15,361 nt of DNA, taken from assembly GCA_011051925.1 (NCBI GenBank), contig DRKE01000408.1:1-15361 (forward strand), given 5' to 3'. The position numbers and the translations under genes are program-made. Shown piece by piece: positions 1 to 7,738 of the stretch; the stretch's first letter is position 1; the number at the start of each line of letters is the position of its first letter. The notes under the pieces are model-generated. The model was not told the origin of the DNA and searched no databases. It was given only the letters and a program-made list of their open reading frames with translations. Origin of the DNA: Deltaproteobacteria bacterium (lineage in GTDB: Bacteria > Myxococcota_A > UBA9160 > UBA4427).

Positions 1-1124
1 CCGACGATGACCCCGCCCTTGGCGGTTCCGTCCATCTTCGTCAGCACGAGCCCCGAAACGTCCGCGACCTCCGAGAAGAGCCTGGCCTGGGAGATCGCAT
101 TCTGCCCGGTATTCGCGTCGAGAACGAGCAGGATCTCATGGGGTGCATCGGGAATGTCCCGCCCGATCACGCGAACGATCTTGCCGAGCTCCTCCATCAG
201 CGGCTTCTTCGTCTGGAGGCGACCGGCCGTGTCGATGATCGCGACATCGACCTCCCGCGCCACCGCCGCCTTCACCGTATCGAAGGCCACCGACGCCGGA
301 TCGCCTCCGGGCTCCCCCGCGATCACGTCGCAACCGACGCGCTCGCCCCAGGTCTGGAGCTGCTCGATCGCCGCGGCCCGAAACGTATCGCCCGCCCCGA
401 GCAGCACCTTCCGCCCGAGCGCCTGATGGCGTGCCGCCAACTTTCCGATCGTCGTCGTCTTGCCGGCACCGTTCACCCCGAGCACCAGGATGACGTGGGG
501 TCTGCCGTGAAGACCGAAGGCTTCGTCCGCCCGCTGCGCCGCCGCGAGTTCTTCGCCCATCGCCCGCTTCAAGAGGTCGCGAACGGCATCGCCGTCCATG
601 CCCTGCCCCTCGGAGCGGACGCGTTCGAGCAGCGACTCCGCCGTCGCCACCCCGAGATCCGCCGTGAAGAGGATCTCCTCGAGTTCTTCGAGCATCCCCT
701 CGTCGACCTGGCGACCGCCGAGCACACCCGACAAGCGTCCGACCAGCGCCTCGCTCGTCCGGCGCAGACGGTCGCGCAATCGCACCCGTGGCGGCCGCAC
801 GATTTCGGGTTCGGGTTCGGGTTCGGGTTCGGACGGGAGGATCGAGGCTCCGGGCTCAGCCGCCCCCCCGCCGGCGGGGGGAGCCGCTGGTTTCTCGACC
901 GGGCGCTCCCTGGAAGGGGCTCCAGCGATCCCTCCTTCTTCCCCCCTTTCCCCCTCCCCTCGTTCTCGTCGATCTTCTTCCAGGGCATCCGCCCCGGGCT
1001 CCGGCGGCCGTCCAAGGCGTTCGACGAGGAGTCCCAACAGGAGGGGACCCAGGCCGGCCGCCGCGACCAGGAGCCAGGGATGTTGTCGGAAAAGCGCATC
1101 GAGCGGGGCGAGAATCGGGTCCAT
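1..1124 (-). CDS. ftsY: Signal recognition particle receptor FtsY (C-terminus off the window)
   Basis: FtsY is the SRP receptor GTPase that docks ribosome-SRP complexes at the inner membrane for co-translational insertion. 374 codons are present. The first residues (about 16-35) form a hydrophobic segment (HPWLLVAAAGLGPLLLGLLV) that could anchor the protein. A Pro/Glu/Ala-rich linker (about 40-110) follows and includes an (EP)4 run. The NG domain has the N helical bundle (about 115-205), P-loop GVNGAGKTTT (216-225), DTFRAAAIEQL (246-256), DTAGRLQ (298-304) and TKMDGTAKGG (362-371). The final 35 or so residues lie beyond position 1. The start is the ATG at 1124: no Shine-Dalgarno precedes it, but an extended -10 element does, so the mRNA may be leaderless. 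It is co-directional with and 219 bp downstream of the yqfO-like gene. The identification is secure; the membrane anchor is inferred from hydrophobicity. Confidence 0.97.
   Translation of the reverse strand, partial: MDPILAPLDALFRQHPWLLVAAAGLGPLLLGLLVERLGRPPEPGADALEEDRRERGEGERGEEGGIAGAPSRERPVEKPAAPPAGGGAAEPGASILPSEPEPEPEPEIVRPPRVRLRDRLRRTSEALVGRLSGVLGGRQVDEGMLEELEEILFTADLGVATAESLLERVRSEGQGMDGDAVRDLLKRAMGEELAAAQRADEAFGLHGRPHVILVLGVNGAGKTTTIGKLAARHQALGRKVLLGAGDTFRAAAIEQLQTWGERVGCDVIAGEPGGDPASVAFDTVKAAVAREVDVAIIDTAGRLQTKKPLMEELGKIVRVIGRDIPDAPHEILLVLDANTGQNAISQARLFSEVADVSGLVLTKMDGTAKGGVIV
804..832. repeat. Hexanucleotide microsatellite (TTCGGG, about 4.8 copies) inside ftsY
   Basis: Four full and one partial copy of TTCGGG lie in tandem. 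On the coding strand they give the EPEPEPEPE stretch of the FtsY linker. The period of six keeps the frame, so slippage would add or remove Glu-Pro pairs without breaking the gene. Confidence 0.9.
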
Positions 1125-1133
1125 AGGGCGCGG

Positions 1134-1142
1134 ATTCTACCA
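1134..1142 (-). promoter_or_regulatory. Extended -10 element immediately upstream of ftsY
   Basis: On the minus strand the sequence reads TGG-TAGAAT: five of six -10 consensus bases plus the TGn extension. The -10 ends 9 nt before the ftsY ATG, so transcription should begin within about 3 nt of the start codon. No good -35 is seen at 16-18 bp, which extended -10 promoters tolerate. The absence of a Shine-Dalgarno in the intervening nine bases fits a leaderless or near-leaderless mRNA. Predicted by eye. Confidence 0.42.
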
Positions 1143-1343
1143 ATGCGGAGGCATAGATCGAGCCCGGAACCCACCACGCAGGCCGATGCGGCCGATTTCC
1201 GCTCCGGATGCCGCACCGCTCGCAGACGCCTCCTCGACCGGCGGCGGATTCCCGGCGGCAGGAAGGCTGCCGACCAGCTCGTCCCCTTCGGCCGCCTTGT
1301 CGTTCCTCTCCCGACCGAAGAGACTCGCGCGATCCCCGCCCGA

Positions 1344-1670
1344 CTACCTTCTCCGCTCGGGCCCCGAACCCACCCGCCAGTAGTGATAGGCGGGCTCCTC
1401 GTAGGGATGCGCCTCGACCAACGCGTGAACGGCCGCATCGATCCACTCGTCCTCGCAGACCATCTCGACACGGAATTCGCGAACGACCTCGACCTCTCCC
1501 TCCCGTCCCAGGAAGGGGCGGCTACCCGCCATCGGACGGAACTGGCCATCACCCGACACCTGCCACGAGCAGCAGTCGTAGTTTCCGATCCGGCCGGCAC
1601 CCGCAGCGAAAACCGCTTCCTTGACGGACTCGACATGGGATTCCGGCACGTAGAAAACGAGCTGATACAT
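1344..1670 (-). CDS. Stand-alone YqfO/NIF3 CutA-like domain protein
   Basis: This 108-residue protein matches the small domain that is inserted in YqfO (the Bacillus NIF3-like protein) and also occurs alone in many proteobacteria. Recognisable blocks are MYQLVFYVPESHVESVKEAVF at the N-terminus, AGAGRIGNYDCCSW (23-36), GQFRPMAGSRPFLG (42-55) and AHPYEEPAYHYW (87-98). The fold is PII/CutA-like and the family has no settled biochemical role; some databases call such proteins NGG1p-interacting factor or, misleadingly, RtxA structural toxin. The ATG lies 9 bp after the stop of the host-attachment gene, and its weak Shine-Dalgarno (TAGGG) overlaps that stop, which suggests a two-gene operon. The last residues (GPERRR) may be a disordered tail. 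Confidence 0.88.
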   Translation of the reverse strand: MYQLVFYVPESHVESVKEAVFAAGAGRIGNYDCCSWQVSGDGQFRPMAGSRPFLGREGEVEVVREFRVEMVCEDEWIDAAVHALVEAHPYEEPAYHYWRVGSGPERRR

Positions 1671-1679
1671 GGCGTGACC

Positions 1680-2117
1680 CTACCCGGCCCCGGGCAGCGC
1701 TTCGAGAATCTCCCGAGCATCGTGCTTCGCGAGGTTCTTTTCGATCTCGAGAGAGACGGCCCTTCGCGTCGGCGAATCGAGGCAGTCACGCAGGTCCCCC
1801 AGGAATTTCGGGCCGGCCATCACGATGAGCTTCTGGACCTCGTTCGTGTCGACCGCCTTGTCGAGTCGGCGCGCGAGCGTCCTGGCGAAGTCCCGTCGCT
1901 CGACCTCCTTGACGGAACTCCGCGGATCGAGACCCTGGCGCCCCGGGCCGACGGCCCGGAACGTCGACCCCGGGCGATCGGTCGTGATCTCACCAGGCCG
2001 GAGCCGGGATTCGGGATGGACGAGGTCCTCCCTTTCCGTCAGTGCCCAGGCCGTCTCGTCGAAATCGAAGATTCGCGCTCGCGCGCTGTCCGCGACGACC
2101 ACCCAGGTAGAAGACAT
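1680..2117 (-). CDS. Host attachment protein (baeRF-like family)
   Basis: This 145-residue protein begins with SSTWVVVADSARARIFDFD, the typical opening of the bacterial host-attachment family (Pfam Host_attach or a baeRF family, named from memory), related to archaeal/eukaryotic release factor eRF1 domains. The C-terminal half, with ARTLARRLDKA and LIVMAGPKFLGDLR, forms the second recognisable block. The name comes from an Agrobacterium attachment locus; a role in translation rescue or stress has been proposed from structure only. No signal peptide is present, so the protein is cytoplasmic. The start is decided by a near-perfect Shine-Dalgarno, AAGGAGGT, 6 nt before the ATG. It appears co-transcribed with the yqfO-like gene and is divergent from the membrane/TPR gene. 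Confidence 0.85.
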   Translation of the reverse strand: MSSTWVVVADSARARIFDFDETAWALTEREDLVHPESRLRPGEITTDRPGSTFRAVGPGRQGLDPRSSVKEVERRDFARTLARRLDKAVDTNEVQKLIVMAGPKFLGDLRDCLDSPTRRAVSLEIEKNLAKHDAREILEALPGAG

Positions 2118-2129
2118 GCACGGACCTCC

Positions 2130-2156
2130 TTCGTCCTGTTCGCCCTGTTCGTCCTG
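2130..2156 (-). repeat. Three tandem 9-nt repeats in the hap leader
   Basis: On the mRNA strand the unit CAGGACGAA occurs three times in tandem, the middle copy reading CAGGGCGAA. The array runs directly into the Shine-Dalgarno of the host-attachment gene. The unit is purine-rich and repeats an AGGA-like core, so the array may influence ribosome loading or bind an RNA-binding protein. That function is inference; the repeat is seen directly. Confidence 0.85.
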
Positions 2157-2203
2157 GTTCCCGGCCTGCGATCCTCATCGGATCCCGGCCTTCCCCTGGG
2201 CCC

Positions 2204-2231
2204 ATGTTGGACACACTGGCTGAAATGACAA
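2204..2231 (-). promoter_or_regulatory. Possible promoter of the hap-yqfO operon
   Basis: The minus strand has TTGTCA (five of six bases of the -35 consensus) at 2231-2226, then a 16-bp spacer and CAACAT (three of six) at 2209-2204. Transcription would start near 2197 and give a leader of about 80 nt containing the 9-nt repeats. The -10 is poor, so this is only a candidate. Confidence 0.25.
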
Positions 2232-2334
2232 GTCCGGCGGCCCCCCGCCCCCCCCGCGTCGAAGGATCGGACCGGGGGCCGCTACGCGGCCTTGGCCGGT
2301 CGTCCAGGCAGGGAGCGGGCTATCCTCCGGTCCG

Positions 2335-4038
2335 ATGTCGACCCCCCGACAGAGCGCCTGGCTCTTCGGCCCGCTGCCCGACCTGATGCTCGGCGCGGGG
2401 CTCCTCTACCTCCTGTTCCTGGCCGGACTGATCGCCTGGGGTCCTGCGGCGCGGGCGGGGATCCCGGCCTCCTGGATTGCCTGCCTCGTTCTGGTGGTCA
2501 GCGGTTCCCACTATGGCGGGACGCTCCTGCGCGTCTATGAACACGGATCCGAGCGGAGGACATACCGCCTTTTCACGACCTGGGGGACGGCGTTCTGGCT
2601 CCTCGTCCTCGTCGCCGCGCTCCATCTTCCCCTGCTCGGCTCCCTTCTCATCACGCTCTATCTCACCTGGAGCCCCTGGCACTATACGGGCCAGAACTAT
2701 GGCATCGCCGTCATGTTCCTGCGGAGACAGGGCGTCGCGATCACACCCGCGGCCAGACGGATGCTCCGTGCGTCGTTCGTGCTCTCCTTCCTGACGGTCT
2801 TCCTGACGATGCATTTCGACGGCAGCACGAGCCCGGCCGATCCCCTCGGCTATCGATCCCTCGACGGCGAGGGCTACCGGTTCCTCTCTCTCGGCCTGCC
2901 CACCGTCTGGCGCTCGATCCTGATGCCCATCGTCGGCCTCGGCTACCTCGTTTCGTCCACCGTCGCCGCCACGCTGCTCGTGCGGACCGGGGGCCTTCGA
3001 TCATTCGGACCCACCGCGCTGCTCATGCTGACCCAGGCCGTCTGGTTCTCGATTCCCTATCTCGCGACGACGCTCGGCCTCTCCGCGAAGATCCCCGCCC
3101 TCGAACCGACCGACACCACGAGCTACCAGTTCTATTTCGTCTGGGTCGCCCTCGGCCATGCGATCCAGTATCTCTGGATCACCGCCTATCATGCCCGTGC
3201 CCATCCTGACTGGCGTGGCTTCGGACGCTATTTCTCGAAAGTCTTCGTCTTCGGAAACGCCGTCTGGGCGGCTCCTGTCCTCCTGCTGGGTCCCGATCTG
3301 CTCGGCCGCCCCGACTACGATTTCGGTCTGGCGATGTGCGTCGCCGCCGCCGTGAACCTCCATCATTTCATGCTCGACGGGGCGATCTGGAAGCTTCGCA
3401 ATCCCCGACTCGCCCGCGTCCTGCTGAGCCGCGTCCAGCCACAAACCGGGGCGGCAGCCACCGAACGATCGATCCACCCTCGACGCACCTGGATCGGGCG
3501 CCTCGCCTGGAGTCTCGCCGGCCTCTTCTGCCTCGTCCGGATCGTTCCCTACATCGAACTCGACGGGCGATTCCCCGAAGCCCTGCGAACCAACGACCTC
3601 GCGAAAGCCGAAGCCATTCTCGACCGGGCCGCCCTCTACGGACGCGACTCCGCGATCCTTCGATCGCGTCTGGCCAACCGGCTGCTGGAATCGGGCCGCT
3701 CCGCCCGCGCCTTCCGCGACTATTGGCGCAGCCTGCGCCTGCACCCGAATCCGGAGGGCTTCGCGAAGCTCGGAACGCTCTCGAAACGGCGACAGGGCCC
3801 CGACCAAGCGATCCATACCTGGAAGAAGGGACTCGAACTCTTTCCCGACGATTTCGAGCTGAACCGTCGGGTCGGTCTTGGCCTGATGGAGCAGCGCCGC
3901 TGGCACGAAGCGATTCCCCATCTCGAACGTGCGCTCACGGTTCGGCCGGAAGACAAGTCCCTCCGCGATGCCCTCGCGCGGGCCCTCAACTCAGCACGAC
4001 CGAAACCAGTTTCGACACGCCCTTCTGCTCCATCGTGA
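2335..4038 (+). CDS. Histidine-rich polytopic membrane protein with C-terminal TPR domain, function unknown
   Basis: I do not recognise a named family. The 567-residue product has about nine hydrophobic segments in residues 15-405, then a soluble region (about 410-550) of two to three TPR-like helical repeats (AKAEAILDRAALYGRDSAIL, EAIPHLERALTVRPED). Histidines lie in or beside the membrane segments in compact motifs: GSHYGG (57-62), WSPWHYTGQNYG (112-123), LGHAIQYLW (273-281), YHARAH (285-290) and NLHHFMLDGAIWKLR (341-355). The pattern resembles membrane enzymes that bind metal through histidines, such as the Brp/Blh carotenoid oxygenase type, but this is only a resemblance. The ATG has no close Shine-Dalgarno; TATCCT ends 8 nt before it, so a leaderless start is possible. 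Its 3' end overlaps smc by 53 bp, tail to tail. Confidence 0.85.
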   Translation: MSTPRQSAWLFGPLPDLMLGAGLLYLLFLAGLIAWGPAARAGIPASWIACLVLVVSGSHYGGTLLRVYEHGSERRTYRLFTTWGTAFWLLVLVAALHLPLLGSLLITLYLTWSPWHYTGQNYGIAVMFLRRQGVAITPAARRMLRASFVLSFLTVFLTMHFDGSTSPADPLGYRSLDGEGYRFLSLGLPTVWRSILMPIVGLGYLVSSTVAATLLVRTGGLRSFGPTALLMLTQAVWFSIPYLATTLGLSAKIPALEPTDTTSYQFYFVWVALGHAIQYLWITAYHARAHPDWRGFGRYFSKVFVFGNAVWAAPVLLLGPDLLGRPDYDFGLAMCVAAAVNLHHFMLDGAIWKLRNPRLARVLLSRVQPQTGAAATERSIHPRRTWIGRLAWSLAGLFCLVRIVPYIELDGRFPEALRTNDLAKAEAILDRAALYGRDSAILRSRLANRLLESGRSARAFRDYWRSLRLHPNPEGFAKLGTLSKRRQGPDQAIHTWKKGLELFPDDFELNRRVGLGLMEQRRWHEAIPHLERALTVRPEDKSLRDALARALNSARPKPVSTRPSAPS

Positions 4039-7000
4039 CGCCATAGAGGACGTCGGCGACCTCGATCGTGCGCTTGTTGTGCGTGATGACGAGGAACTGG
4101 CTGTGCTCGGACATCTCCGTGATCAGCTGATTGAAACGGCCGACGTTGGCGTCGTCGAGCGCCGCATCGACCTCGTCGAGCAGGAAGAAGGGCGAGGGGC
4201 GGACCTGGAAGACCGCGACCAGTAGCGCCAGGGCGGTCATCGTCTTCTCCCCGCCCGAGAGGAGGTTCACGTTCTGGAGCCGCTTGCCGGGCGGCATCGC
4301 CATGATGTCGACGCCGGCGTCGAGGATGTCTTCGGCCTCCGTCAGTTCGAGACTCGCCTTGCCCCCGCCGAAGAGCCGCGGAAAATTCGATTCGAAATGT
4401 TCCCGGACGAGTTCGAAGGTCTCCCGGAAGCGTTTCCGACTCGTGCGATTGATGCGCGAGATCGCTTCCCTCAGGCTCTGGATCGTGCCTTCGAGGTCGT
4501 CCTTCTGTTCCGAGAGGAAGCGGAAACGCTCGGCGAGTTCTTCGTGTTCCTCGATCGCGCCGAGATTCACGTCGCCCAGGGACTGGAGACTCTTGCGCAC
4601 CTTCTCCGCTTCGCGGCGACGCTCTTCCGTGGGGAGCAGCGCGAGTTCGATGTTCCGCCGGGCCTCTCGCAGCGCCGCGGCCGGACTCGCCTCCGCTTCG
4701 GCGTCGCCGGATTCCGATCCGGTCGAATCGTCGCGAACGGCCGGATCCGCGATCGCCGTTTCCGGCGTCGCTGCCCCGCGCGATTCCGAGTGGTCCTCCG
4801 AAGCGCTGGCCGCGGTCGATCCGTTCGCCCTGCCTTCGGCACTCGTCTCGAGCTCTTCGAGGGTCGGCAGCTTCCAGTCGGCGATCTCGATGTCCCAGCG
4901 TTCCCGCACGGTCGTCGCCTGATGCTCGAGCCGCATGCGGGCCTCGCTCAACTTGAGTTCGGCCTGGTTCGCCTTCTCGTGGGCCCGGCCGAGCGCGACC
5001 CGCAGCTCCCGCGCACTCTCCTCGACTTCGGCGACCCGGGCGGCGTTCGCCTCGAAACGCTCCCGCAGGGCTTCGCTTTCGGTCCGCGCGAGTTCTTCCG
5101 CCTCGAGCCGCAGGGCAAGTTCCGCCTCGGCGTTCTCGATCTCGCCGAGGAGCGCTTCGCGACGGACACGGGCGCTCTCGATCTCCTCCTTGCGCCGCTC
5201 GATCCAGGTCCGGGTTTCGCGTTCGGACTGTTCGGCACGGGCCGCCGTCTCTCGCAGTCGCTGGCGATGTTCGTCCCGCGCACGATAGGCGACCCGGAGT
5301 TCCGCCACCCGACTCTCACGGCGCGAAAGGTCGCGCCCCGCCGAGCTGATCTGCAGACCGAGCGCGTCGACCGCCCGCTGGCTCGTCTCGCGCTCCCGGC
5401 GCCGTTCCTCGAGCTGTTGCTGGAGCCGAACGAGTTCTTCGGCGACGGATTCCTGCTCCCGAAGCAGCTCCGAGCGCTCGGCCACCCGGGATTCCTTGGC
5501 CTCCCCGATCCGCTTCACCTTCTCCGTCGAACGTTCGAGATCCTTCTCGTGGTTCGCGACCGCCAGGGCGGCCGTGTGGTGGCGGTTGCGCAGGTTCTCG
5601 AGCTCTTCACCCGCCCGGGCCAGGACCGCCTCGGCTCGTGCCCGTGCCTCCTGGGCGCGCTCGGCGGCCAGATCGAGGGTGGCGACCTCGACTTCGAGTT
5701 CCCGGACCTCCCGCGCCCGCGTGAACACCCCGCTGGCAGACGAATCGCCGCCCCCCTGGATGACGCCATCCGGCGTCGCGAGATCGCCCTGGGGCGTCAC
5801 GAAGGTCGCCGGAAGCCGACCCGTTCCGAAATGTTTGAAGGCCGTCTCGAGCCGGTCGATCAGGTAGACATCGCCGAGCAGGGTTCGCGCGATCCCTTCG
5901 CTTCCCGCCCGGGGCCGCACCCGTTTCAGGAGCGGATCGCCCAGGGGAACCACCCCCCCCTGCAGATCGGGGAGCGATCGCTGGACGACGAATACACCCC
6001 GTCCCGCCCCCTCCGCCCGCAGCGCTTCGAGGGCTGCCAACGCCCCGTCCGCTTCGTCGATCACGATCGCATCGGCCCGATCCGACAGAACGGCCTCGAC
6101 CGCCCGCTCGACCTCCGGATCGGCCTCGATCAGCTCACGAACGAGCCCCTTCAGTCCGAACCGCGAAGCCGCTTCCTCGCCGGCCTCCATCAGATGACGG
6201 GCCCCCGCACCGAGATCCTGCCGCCCTTCGACGACCTCGCGCAGGGAATCGAAACGCGCGCGCGTCGTCTGTGCGACCTTCATCGCCTCCTGTTCCGCCA
6301 GCGTGGCCATCCGCAGGCCTTCCTTGGCCCGATCGTGCTGGCGCATCGCCTCGCGCAGCTGCTCCTGCAGGCGATCGCGTTCGGCCAGCAGATTGCGCAA
6401 TCCGTCCTCGAGGGTCGACTGCTCGTCGCCCGCCCGCGCGGCTTCGCTCTGCTTGGCCTCGACGTCGGCATCGACGCCCCGCAACTGCTGATCGATCGTC
6501 GCCTCGCGATCGCCGAGAGCAGCGATCCGATCCTCGAGGCGCGCCACGGCCGTCAACAACTCGACGTGCGCCGCATTCCTCGCCTCGCGCTCCCCTTCGA
6601 CAGCGCGCAGGGCCTCCTGCGCCGCCTGGACCTCGCGCTCGGCCTCCTCGATCGCCGACTGTTCCTGTTCGAGTCCGCGCTCGAGCAGTTCGAGTTCCTG
6701 CCGGGCCCCCCGCAGTTCCTCCTCGGCGGCCCGTAGCTGTTCACCGAGCTGGGCCAGTTCCTCCCGGCGCGACTCGCTGGCTTCTTCCAGGCTGTCGCGT
6801 TCTCGGCGCGCGAGATCGATCCGGCCTTCGAGATTCTTGATCTCGCTGCGCAGGCCGTAGAGCTTCTCGGCACCCGCGGTCACGGCCTTCTCGGCCTCGG
6901 CCAGCGCGATCCGCTCTTCCTGGGCGGCGAGTTCGCGCTCGGCGAGCCGGGTCTGGAGAGCGGCGGTCTCGTCCTTCAGTGCGGTCAACGCCGCGGTCTC

Positions 7001-7738
7001 GCGCTCGACCTCCTCGATCAGGTTCTCACGCTCGTCGGCTGCCAGCGACAACTCGAGAATCCGCTGGGTCTCCTGCAGCCGCTTGTATCGGGCCGCCTTC
7101 CTGGCCTGGCGTTCGAGGGAACTGATCTGACGTCGGATCTCGCCCAGGACATCGTTCACGCGGACGAGATTCTGCTCGGTCGAGCGCATCTTGCTTTCGG
7201 CTTCACGTCGCCTGGCCTTGTACTTGCTGATGCCCGCGGCTTCTTCGATCAGGCCGCGCCGATCCTCGGGCCTGGCCGAGACGATCTCGGCCACCTTGCC
7301 CTGTTCGACGATCGTATAGCCCCGCAAACCGATTCCCGTGTCGCGGAAGAAATCGTGGACGTCCTTCAGCCTCGAAGGCTGTTTGTTCATCAGGTACTCG
7401 GACTCCCCCGAGCGGTAGAGACGTCGCGCGATCTCGATCTCGCTGTAGGCCGCGAAGGCCGCGGGCGCCTTCCCGTCCGAGTTGTCGAAGGTGAGCGTCA
7501 CCTCCGCCATGCCGATCGGGGGCCGGTTCTCGGATCCGGCGAAGATGACGTCTTCCATCCCCTTGCCCCGGAGCTTCCGGGCGGATTGCTCCCCCATCAC
7601 CCACTTGATCGCGTCGACGACATTCGACTTGCCGCAGCCGTTCGGGCCCACGACGGCGGTCATCCCCTCGTCGAAGCTGAAGACCGTCCGGTCGACGAAG
7701 GACTTGAATCCATGCAGTTGCAGACTCTTGATGCGCAA
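3986..7738 (-). CDS. smc: Chromosome partition/condensin protein Smc
   Basis: Smc is the ATPase core of the bacterial condensin Smc-ScpAB, which extrudes and aligns sister chromosome arms. Numbering from the chosen start: Walker A GPNGCGKSN (31-39), Q-loop region TIVEQGK, first coiled coil (about 160-500), hinge (about 525-670, with the GGG-containing GVIQGGGDSS), return coiled coil, signature LSGGEK (about 1160-1165) and Walker B FFLLDEVDAALDD (about 1184-1196). At 1250 residues it is longer than the usual 1150-1190, mainly because of a Ser/Ala/Glu/Asp-rich insertion at about 965-1020. I prefer the TTG at 7738: it places the conserved RIKSLQLHGFKSF right after the initiator and has GAGG 6 nt upstream. 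An ATG 14 codons earlier (7780) is the alternative, but its GAGG sits almost against it. ScpA/ScpB are not in the window. Confidence 0.96.
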   Translation of the reverse strand: MRIKSLQLHGFKSFVDRTVFSFDEGMTAVVGPNGCGKSNVVDAIKWVMGEQSARKLRGKGMEDVIFAGSENRPPIGMAEVTLTFDNSDGKAPAAFAAYSEIEIARRLYRSGESEYLMNKQPSRLKDVHDFFRDTGIGLRGYTIVEQGKVAEIVSARPEDRRGLIEEAAGISKYKARRREAESKMRSTEQNLVRVNDVLGEIRRQISSLERQARKAARYKRLQETQRILELSLAADERENLIEEVERETAALTALKDETAALQTRLAERELAAQEERIALAEAEKAVTAGAEKLYGLRSEIKNLEGRIDLARRERDSLEEASESRREELAQLGEQLRAAEEELRGARQELELLERGLEQEQSAIEEAEREVQAAQEALRAVEGEREARNAAHVELLTAVARLEDRIAALGDREATIDQQLRGVDADVEAKQSEAARAGDEQSTLEDGLRNLLAERDRLQEQLREAMRQHDRAKEGLRMATLAEQEAMKVAQTTRARFDSLREVVEGRQDLGAGARHLMEAGEEAASRFGLKGLVRELIEADPEVERAVEAVLSDRADAIVIDEADGALAALEALRAEGAGRGVFVVQRSLPDLQGGVVPLGDPLLKRVRPRAGSEGIARTLLGDVYLIDRLETAFKHFGTGRLPATFVTPQGDLATPDGVIQGGGDSSASGVFTRAREVRELEVEVATLDLAAERAQEARARAEAVLARAGEELENLRNRHHTAALAVANHEKDLERSTEKVKRIGEAKESRVAERSELLREQESVAEELVRLQQQLEERRRERETSQRAVDALGLQISSAGRDLSRRESRVAELRVAYRARDEHRQRLRETAARAEQSERETRTWIERRKEEIESARVRREALLGEIENAEAELALRLEAEELARTESEALRERFEANAARVAEVEESARELRVALGRAHEKANQAELKLSEARMRLEHQATTVRERWDIEIADWKLPTLEELETSAEGRANGSTAASASEDHSESRGAATPETAIADPAVRDDSTGSESGDAEAEASPAAALREARRNIELALLPTEERRREAEKVRKSLQSLGDVNLGAIEEHEELAERFRFLSEQKDDLEGTIQSLREAISRINRTSRKRFRETFELVREHFESNFPRLFGGGKASLELTEAEDILDAGVDIMAMPPGKRLQNVNLLSGGEKTMTALALLVAVFQVRPSPFFLLDEVDAALDDANVGRFNQLITEMSEHSQFLVITHNKRTIEVADVLYGVTMEQKGVSKLVSVVLS

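Noticed and set aside
1141..1343. An open stretch of about 67 codons in frame after the TAG stop of the yqfO-like gene
   Set aside because: It lacks a plausible start, its content is low-complexity Ala/Gly/Glu/Pro, and the upstream protein is already full length. Stop-codon readthrough cannot be excluded but has no support.
1344..1670. RtxA structural toxin label for the YqfO-like protein
   Set aside because: The name is a propagated database error; the protein is a 108-residue PII/CutA-like domain with no toxin features.
138..2228. A 696-codon plus-strand frame antisense to ftsY, the yqfO-like gene and hap
   Set aside because: The minus-strand proteins are clearly identified families; this frame is their GC-rich shadow.
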